Of a DNA stretch of 9,717 nucleotides, positions 4,773-9,717 are shown piece by piece. Source of the stretch: Pseudoflavonifractor sp. AF19-9AC (lineage in GTDB: Bacteria; Bacillota; Clostridia; Oscillospirales; Oscillospiraceae). The translations under genes were made by a program, and so were the position numbers. The notes under the pieces are model-generated. The model made no database searches. It was not told the origin of the DNA and saw only the letters and a program-made list of their open reading frames with translations. Location: assembly GCF_003478995.1 (NCBI RefSeq), contig NZ_QUGI01000011.1, positions 1-9,717 of the forward strand. Reading direction: 5' to 3'. The first letter of the stretch is position 1. Every line of letters starts with the position of its first letter.

Positions 4773-7700
4773 TCATTCCACGTTGTCGATGTATCTCTGG
4801 CAGAACCGCATCATAATCACGGCGATCTGCGCTCTGGACGCCTCCCCTGTGGGGGCCATTGTGGTGTCGCTGGTGCCGGTCAGCAGGCCCTCGGCAAAGG
4901 CCCAGGCCAGGGCGTCCCGCGCCCAGCTATCTTCGGGAATGTCGGTGAACCTGGACAGGTCGCCGCTGGCGGAGATGTCCCAGCCCATTTGATAGGTGAA
5001 GTTGCGCAGGACAACGGCCATCTGCTCCCGGGTCAGGCCCTCGTCGGGCCGGAAGGTGCCGTCCCCAAAGCCGCCCGCCACGCCATTGGCAACGGCCCAG
5101 GCGATGGCGTCCGCGCTCCAATAGTCCTCGTCCACGTCGGTGAAGTTGGAGTCGCCCTCCACGTCGGGCTGGCCCACCATGTTGTAGAGAATCTGCATAA
5201 TCATTCCCCGGCTGACGGGAGTGCTGGGACTAAAGGTGGTAGGGCTGGTGCCGGACATGATGAAGTTGCCATAGACGTACTTGGCCCCCTCGATGTACCA
5301 TGCGCCCTCCGGCACGTCGGTAAAGGGCATATCCACGTCAAAGGTGACGGTGATGGTCACGTCGCCCTCCGGCTGGGTGAAGGTGTAGGGGCCGTCCTCC
5401 TGGACGGTCACGTCCACGGGATCGCCGTCCTCGTCGGTGACGGTGACGGAATCCACCTTATAGCGTTCCGCAGGCTCGGCGGTGATGGTCACGGTGTCAC
5501 CGGCCTTGGGTTTCTCCGGGGTCACAGTAACAGCGCCGTTTTCCGGCTCGGTGACGCCGGGGGTGTAAGTGGGATTGCTGGGGGTCGTTCCACCGCCGCC
5601 GCTGCTGGGCCGCCGGGTGACAGTAAAGCTCACCTGGGCCGCGGCCGTCGTGCCGTCATTGTAGGCCACAGTGATGGTGGCCGTATAGGTGCCGACGCTC
5701 AGACCGGCGGCGGGCCGGATCGTCCAGGTGGAGATGCTCCCGCCAGCGGGGACAGTGGAGCCGCTGCCGCCAATCACAAAGCTGGCGTTGTCCACGGTGA
5801 CGCCGGAAATAGTGGCGTCGCTGTTCCCGGCGCTGGAAATGGTGATGGCCTTGGCCTCCGGCTGGGCGTAGCCGGTATAAACGCTGTCAAAGGTAGGGGC
5901 GGTGACGTTGAGGATATAGGTAGGCTCGGCCCCGGTGGAGATGGTCACACTTGCCGCCTCGCCGGTAAAGCTGGTGTCCGTGCTCTTGACGCGCACCTGA
6001 TAGCTGCCGGGGGCAAGGCCGGTGATCTCCGTGCCGGTCAATTCAGCATTCTTCCAGCTCTGGCCGCTATCGTCGGAAATCTCATAGCCCACCCCTGCGG
6101 TCAGGCCGGTGATTTTGCCGTCCTCCCGGCCCTGCACGGTTTCATTGACCCCCTGGACAGCGGGCGCGGCAGGCCGTGTAAGGGGGATTGCCGTCCCCGC
6201 GCTGGCCGGAGCGCCGTCCTCGTCTGCCGCACGGCGGATATAGAGGGGCTGGCCAATGTAGCTGGTGATAGAACCTTCGGGAATGATAGTCCCGTCAAAG
6301 CCCTGGGCCGTGTTGACCTCGTAGCCGCTATCGACGGTGATGGTTTCCTCCGTGTAGTTGATGGAATACCCCTCGCCCGTCTCCGGGGCGGTGTAGGCGG
6401 TGTAGACCTTGACCTCAGCCTCCTGGGACGCCTCGGCGGTGGTGGTTTCCGCCACGCGCACATAGAAGGTGTACTCTGTGGCCGGGGTCAAGCCGGAGAA
6501 TTGATAGGCGCTGCCCCAATCGCCGCTTTCCATTCTGTACTCCCAGGCCGCGTTATAGGGCAGGGTGATGGAGTTGGCCGTCACGGTGGCCTCGCCCACG
6601 GTGGGAGCCTCCCCCGCGCTGGTCTTGGTGGTGACTTTGAGCTTGGCCTCTGCGCTGGCAAAGGCGGGGGTGTCACCCGTGACAGCCGGATAGCGGGCGT
6701 AGATGGTGTACTCGGTTCCGGCGGTCAGATTATCAAAGGTCAAGCTGCCGTCTGTGCCGCTCTGCCAATCATCGCTATCTCCCAGCCGATACTGAACGCC
6801 GGTTTCGGCGGTAATTGTGATGCTGGTATCCGTCTTATCGCTCACCTCCGGCGCGTCGGGGGCCGCAGGCCGAGCCGGGATGGTCAGGGCCTCCGTGGTG
6901 GGGGCGCTGGCGTAGCTATCATCCGTGGCCGCTGTGCGGAAATAGACCGTTACCTGCTCCGAACCGTCCCAGCCGAAAGAAGTCAGGGACATATCTGCGG
7001 AGCAGCCCTGCCACTGGCTTGGGACACTTTGTCCCATAGCTATGCCGTACTCCATGCCCGTATTGGTGCCGGACAGGGACTCGTCCTTATAGTCGATGGT
7101 GGGCAAAGTTGGCGCGGTGCCTCTGGCCGGGGCCGCAAGGGTTTGGACGGCACTCTTAAAGGCGCTACCTGTGGCCGCCGCATAGATGTAAATGGTGCCC
7201 TCCGGGTCTACAGGGACAAGGGAGCCGTTGCCCTGCGTCCAGCCCTCGGCGGAATAGTCCGCGCCGGTGGTGTTGTAGTAATACTCGCTGGAAATCTCCA
7301 CACCCTCGGCCTCAGTGTCAATTTTCAAATCGGGCGCATCGGGCCGCTCTGCGACATTCACAGTAGCCGCATCGCTGGCGGGGGAGCCGTTCTCGGTGGC
7401 CGCGTGACGCACCTGGAAGGTGCCGCCGGGGGAGATAGACAGAGCGGTGCCGCTGGCTGTCCAGGTATCGCTGTTGGACAATTTCACCTCATAGCCGCTT
7501 GTCGCCGTCACGGTTTCATCGGAATAGTTGATAGAATATCCCTCTGTCCCGGTGGGGGCGGCATAGGCCGTGTAAATGGTGGTGCCGGAACTGGCCGGGG
7601 ACGGGTCATAGAAATTATTCCCGGCGTAGCGGGCGAAGAAGGTGTAGGCCGTACCAGCTTGCAGACTATCAAAGACCGTCTCGGTCTGCCAATCGTCATC

Positions 7701-9539
7701 ATCGGTAGGAGCCGTGATGCCGGTGCCGCTACCCTCCACGCAGGCATACTGAACAGCGCCCTGCCCGGAGCCGGTGACAGTGTTCAGCGTGATGCTGTTG
7801 GCCGTGGGCTGGGTGTCTGTACTCACAGAGGGCGCATCGGGCGCGTTGCCCTGGGATGCCTTGGACACGGTGAGGATGCCGGTGCCGCTGCCCGACAGCA
7901 GGTTGCTGCTGCTGGCAGGCGTGTAAACGGCGGTGATAGTGTATGCCGTATCGCCGGGTTTCCAGTCGTCGCCCTTCAACGCCAACTCATACTTTGCGGT
8001 GCCGTCCGTTACATTTCCCGGTGTGCTGTTCAGCGGGATGCCCGTTGCTGCGCCCCGGTAGAAGGTCACAGTGCCATCGGTGACGTTGCCGCTATTCTTT
8101 GTGACCGTGGCCGTCAAAGTCACAGTAGAGCCGTAGGTAACAGAAGTCACGGTACTTCCGCCGCTGGTTATGCTCAAGGCAACGCTTACGGCAAAATCAT
8201 TGACGCTCACGGATATGGAGCCGCTGTTCGTAACCGTTCCGCTGCCGGTCAATTTGCCGGGGCCGTTAATAGTGCCTCTGTTGGTCAGGGTCACGCCCTT
8301 GGGGATGGTCAGGGTAGTGTTCTGGGGAACCGTCAGCGTATAGCCTTGTTCAAGTGTAAAGTCCTCCTCAATGGTCTGGTCGCCGTACACGGTGCCAGCT
8401 TTGCCCTGGAAGATGACACCGCTCCAGACGGCTGTTTCACTGGCGCCGATGGCAGCGCCGCTATGAAAGCCGTTGCCGCTGCTGGCAAAAATCACCGCGT
8501 TGCCGCCCTGTGTGGAGAAGGTTCCGGGGTTGCCGCTGTCAGCAATAGCCGATAAGCCGAAGTTGGCGCCGCCACCGCCGCCGCCAATGCCCGCGCCCGA
8601 GCCTCCTATCCCGGTGTCACCGCTTTTTGCAGTCACCAGGCCGCCGGTGATGGCGACGGGGGCGCAATCCCCTCCCTTGCCGCCTGCTGTCTTACCGCTA
8701 CTGCCGCCACCGCCGCCAATGCCCGCGCCGCTGCCTGAATGACGAATCGTTTTGCTGGTTGCGGTCACAGTGCCGCCATAGATGGTGACGCTGCCGCCGA
8801 CGCCCCCCGCACCACCGGTCGCACATTGGGGGTCGCCGTTGTCAGAGTTGACACCCCCACCGCCGCCACCGCCGCCAATACCTGCGCCGCCGCCAGCCTG
8901 GCCAGCACCGCCAGTGGCAGTTACGGTGCCGCCGTAGATGGTCACAGTGCCGCCAGCGCCACCATTGCTGCCAATAGCACCTATGCCACCTTCGCCACCT
9001 TCGCCGCCTGCGCCGCCGATGCCCGCGCCTGAGCCGCCATATTCGGCAGTACCACCGGTGGCTGTTACGGTGCCGCCGTAGATGGTGACCGCGCCGCCAT
9101 TGCCGCCGCCTGCGGCGCCGATACCGGCGTTGCTACCCGTACCACCGCTGCTGCCTTGGGCGGTAGCGGTGAGGGTGCCGGTGCCTTCCTCCTGGCCATA
9201 GATGGTGAGGCTGTTGCCCGTCGCCACGGTGATGCCCGAGCTGGCCGTCAGGGTGGCATTATCCCCTAGAATCAGGTGGACGTCCCCGGTGACGGTGATG
9301 CGGGTATCGATAGTCACCTCGTCTGTTACAACGTACCAGCCGGTGCTCCAGGCGGTCTGATTCGTTACAGTGGTGTAATCGTTGGCTGTGTTTGTTTTCC
9401 ATTCTTCCGACTTCGTGTCATAGAAATGGTAGCTGACTGTTTCCTCCTCTGCCCCCGCCGTGACGGGCAGCATACCCGCCAGCAGGGCGAGACATAAGAG
9501 GAACGCTCTGAGGCGCTCATAGATTGGTTTGGGTTTCAT
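4773..9539 (-). CDS. Giant secreted multi-domain protein anchored by three SLH repeats
   Basis: 1588-aa cell-surface protein. Residues 1-30 form a signal peptide (positive N-region, FLLCLALLAGMLPV core, AGA cleavage site before Glu31). Residues about 138-325 are a glycine-rich array of four units with the core VTIYGGTVTATGG, at 151, 199, 251 and a weaker one at 295, probably part of a beta-solenoid fold. An Ig-like domain follows (about 448-555), then fibronectin III-like modules (about 566-656, 890-974, 977-1046) alternating with a YSINY module (about 656-730 and 1046-1120), another Ig-like domain (1207-1310), a Ser/Gly linker, and a bacterial-repeat domain (1330-1402). Three SLH repeats (about 1405, 1465 and 1530 to the end), with SRGM, TREQ and SRAQ motifs, should bind pyruvylated cell-wall polymer. 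No catalytic domain is seen, so adhesion or a structural role is likely. AAAGGAGG (9551-9558) lies 11 nt before ATG, slightly far. It carries repeat copy D in frame at 835-840. Terminators follow. Confidence 0.9.
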   Translation of the reverse strand: MKPKPIYERLRAFLLCLALLAGMLPVTAGAEEETVSYHFYDTKSEEWKTNTANDYTTVTNQTAWSTGWYVVTDEVTIDTRITVTGDVHLILGDNATLTASSGITVATGNSLTIYGQEEGTGTLTATAQGSSGGTGSNAGIGAAGGGNGGAVTIYGGTVTATGGTAEYGGSGAGIGGAGGEGGEGGIGAIGSNGGAGGTVTIYGGTVTATGGAGQAGGGAGIGGGGGGGGVNSDNGDPQCATGGAGGVGGSVTIYGGTVTATSKTIRHSGSGAGIGGGGGSSGKTAGGKGGDCAPVAITGGLVTAKSGDTGIGGSGAGIGGGGGGANFGLSAIADSGNPGTFSTQGGNAVIFASSGNGFHSGAAIGASETAVWSGVIFQGKAGTVYGDQTIEEDFTLEQGYTLTVPQNTTLTIPKGVTLTNRGTINGPGKLTGSGTVTNSGSISVSVNDFAVSVALSITSGGSTVTSVTYGSTVTLTATVTKNSGNVTDGTVTFYRGAATGIPLNSTPGNVTDGTAKYELALKGDDWKPGDTAYTITAVYTPASSSNLLSGSGTGILTVSKASQGNAPDAPSVSTDTQPTANSITLNTVTGSGQGAVQYACVEGSGTGITAPTDDDDWQTETVFDSLQAGTAYTFFARYAGNNFYDPSPASSGTTIYTAYAAPTGTEGYSINYSDETVTATSGYEVKLSNSDTWTASGTALSISPGGTFQVRHAATENGSPASDAATVNVAERPDAPDLKIDTEAEGVEISSEYYYNTTGADYSAEGWTQGNGSLVPVDPEGTIYIYAAATGSAFKSAVQTLAAPARGTAPTLPTIDYKDESLSGTNTGMEYGIAMGQSVPSQWQGCSADMSLTSFGWDGSEQVTVYFRTAATDDSYASAPTTEALTIPARPAAPDAPEVSDKTDTSITITAETGVQYRLGDSDDWQSGTDGSLTFDNLTAGTEYTIYARYPAVTGDTPAFASAEAKLKVTTKTSAGEAPTVGEATVTANSITLPYNAAWEYRMESGDWGSAYQFSGLTPATEYTFYVRVAETTTAEASQEAEVKVYTAYTAPETGEGYSINYTEETITVDSGYEVNTAQGFDGTIIPEGSITSYIGQPLYIRRAADEDGAPASAGTAIPLTRPAAPAVQGVNETVQGREDGKITGLTAGVGYEISDDSGQSWKNAELTGTEITGLAPGSYQVRVKSTDTSFTGEAASVTISTGAEPTYILNVTAPTFDSVYTGYAQPEAKAITISSAGNSDATISGVTVDNASFVIGGSGSTVPAGGSISTWTIRPAAGLSVGTYTATITVAYNDGTTAAAQVSFTVTRRPSSGGGGTTPSNPTYTPGVTEPENGAVTVTPEKPKAGDTVTITAEPAERYKVDSVTVTDEDGDPVDVTVQEDGPYTFTQPEGDVTITVTFDVDMPFTDVPEGAWYIEGAKYVYGNFIMSGTSPTTFSPSTPVSRGMIMQILYNMVGQPDVEGDSNFTDVDEDYWSADAIAWAVANGVAGGFGDGTFRPDEGLTREQMAVVLRNFTYQMGWDISASGDLSRFTDIPEDSWARDALAWAFAEGLLTGTSDTTMAPTGEASRAQIAVIMMRFCQRYIDNVE
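6315..6404 (-). repeat. Second copy of the YSINY module core
   Basis: Residues 1046-1075 of the SLH protein match residues 656-685 at 21 of 30 positions, sharing YTAY, EGYSINY and SGYEV. The partner is at 7485-7574, 390 residues away. Each copy follows a fibronectin III-like module, so a two-module unit was duplicated. Confidence 0.75.
7020..7036 (-). repeat. Dispersed palindromic repeat, copy D, inside the SLH gene
   Basis: TGGGACA-CTT-TGTCCCA, a perfect palindrome with 7-bp arms. On the minus strand it reads GGGACAAAGTGTCCC, one base different from copies A to C. It encodes MGQSVP at residues 835-840 without breaking the frame. Confidence 0.8.
8565..9128 (-). repeat. Glycine-rich repeat array in the SLH gene
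   Basis: This DNA encodes residues 138-325. Units of 44 to 52 residues alternate runs of GAGIGGGGG with VTIYGGTVTATGG. At DNA level GTGCCGCC(A/G)TAGATGGT recurs near 8774, 8929 and 9069 on the plus strand. The array is prone to slippage and unit-number change. Long open frames on the opposite strand here come from its skewed composition. Confidence 0.8.
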
Positions 9540-9629
9540 TTGTGCGTGTGCCTCCTTTGAAAATTTGGAAAATGATTTGCTATATCGTCAGCCCCCGGTC
9601 TGCTGCCAGGGTGCGGGGATGGGGTGGAG

Positions 9630-9652
9630 CTATGGGACATTTTGTCCCATAG
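9630..9652. repeat. Dispersed palindromic repeat, copy E, upstream of the SLH gene
   Basis: CTATGGGACA-TTT-TGTCCCATAG, a perfect palindrome with 10-bp arms and a 3-nt centre, the most symmetric member of the family. It lies about 90 bp upstream of the SLH start codon. It could be an operator or a leader hairpin of that gene. I find no convincing promoter between 9560 and 9717 to decide. Confidence 0.8.
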
Positions 9653-9690
9653 GGAAAAGGTGAGGTGCAGCTTTGCAATAAGTGGGTTTG

Positions 9691-9714
9691 CCCCGCTGGA
9701 TTTATCCAGCGGGG
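9691..9714. terminator. Hairpin at the window's right edge, possible terminator
   Basis: The 10-bp perfect arms CCCCGCTGGA (9691-9700) and TCCAGCGGGG (9705-9714) flank a TTTA loop. On the minus strand it is followed by CAAACCC, which is not a T run. It could end the next gene to the right, outside the window. Confidence 0.4.
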
Positions 9715-9717
9715 GGA

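Noticed and set aside
4989..8555. Open frame of 1188 codons on the plus strand opposite the SLH gene
   Set aside because: It is the exact antisense of a GC-rich, Gly/Thr/Ala-rich repeat gene, whose codon use leaves few stops on the other strand. Its protein is low-complexity Gly/Val/Ala/Arg without domains, it begins at TTG without a ribosome binding site, and the minus-strand frame has a signal peptide and SLH repeats.
8739..9032. Plus-strand open frames in the glycine-rich array, rich in Ala and Thr
   Set aside because: They are products of the repeated composition; the minus-strand frame continues without a break through the same region.

Overview
The window looks like a piece of a Gram-positive, gut-type Clostridia genome (Oscillospiraceae/Flavonifractor-like is my guess). 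The grounds are strong AGGAGG-type ribosome binding sites, GC-rich coding sequence, a surface protein with C-terminal S-layer homology (SLH) repeats, and a set of small genes typical of Firmicutes integrative elements. All genes I support lie on the minus strand, so they read from high to low coordinates. I see no tRNA, rRNA or CRISPR array.

Layout from left to right. 1-766: the C-terminal part of an IS256/Mutator-family transposase plus the end of that insertion sequence. The reading frame breaks at about 766, next to a different sequence. 767-2562: a large serine recombinase with its own well-formed promoter. Its stop codon is only about 46 bp from the break in the transposase, so an integrative element probably sits inside the IS, with its recombinase at the left end. 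2578-4296: the element's small genes, namely a DUF6870-like protein, a 66-aa protein, a resolvase-like protein that lacks the catalytic serine, and a sigma-70-region-4-like protein. Hairpins and a terminator lie between them. 4297-4772: a gene-free, highly structured stretch with a 12-bp hairpin that captures the sigma-like gene's ribosome binding site, strong terminators, and a dispersed repeat. 4773-9539: one very large secreted SLH protein (1588 aa). 9540-9717: its upstream region with a perfect palindrome and a hairpin.

The most unusual signal is a family of five short palindromes built on GGGACA-AAG-TGTCYC. Three lie downstream of stop codons, one is upstream of the SLH gene, and one is in frame inside the SLH gene. 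Three copies share the same off-symmetry base, which suggests copying rather than independent origin. The second is the potential RBS-masking hairpin of the sigma-like gene. The third is the pairing in one element of an active-looking serine recombinase with a resolvase-domain protein in which the catalytic serine is replaced by aspartate.

How the parts may work together (inference): the large recombinase would catalyse excision and integration; the sigma-like protein, the inactive resolvase-like protein and the DUF6870-like protein look like regulatory or accessory functions; the SLH protein is either cargo or the neighbouring host gene. No conjugation or relaxase gene is inside the window, so self-transfer cannot be judged.
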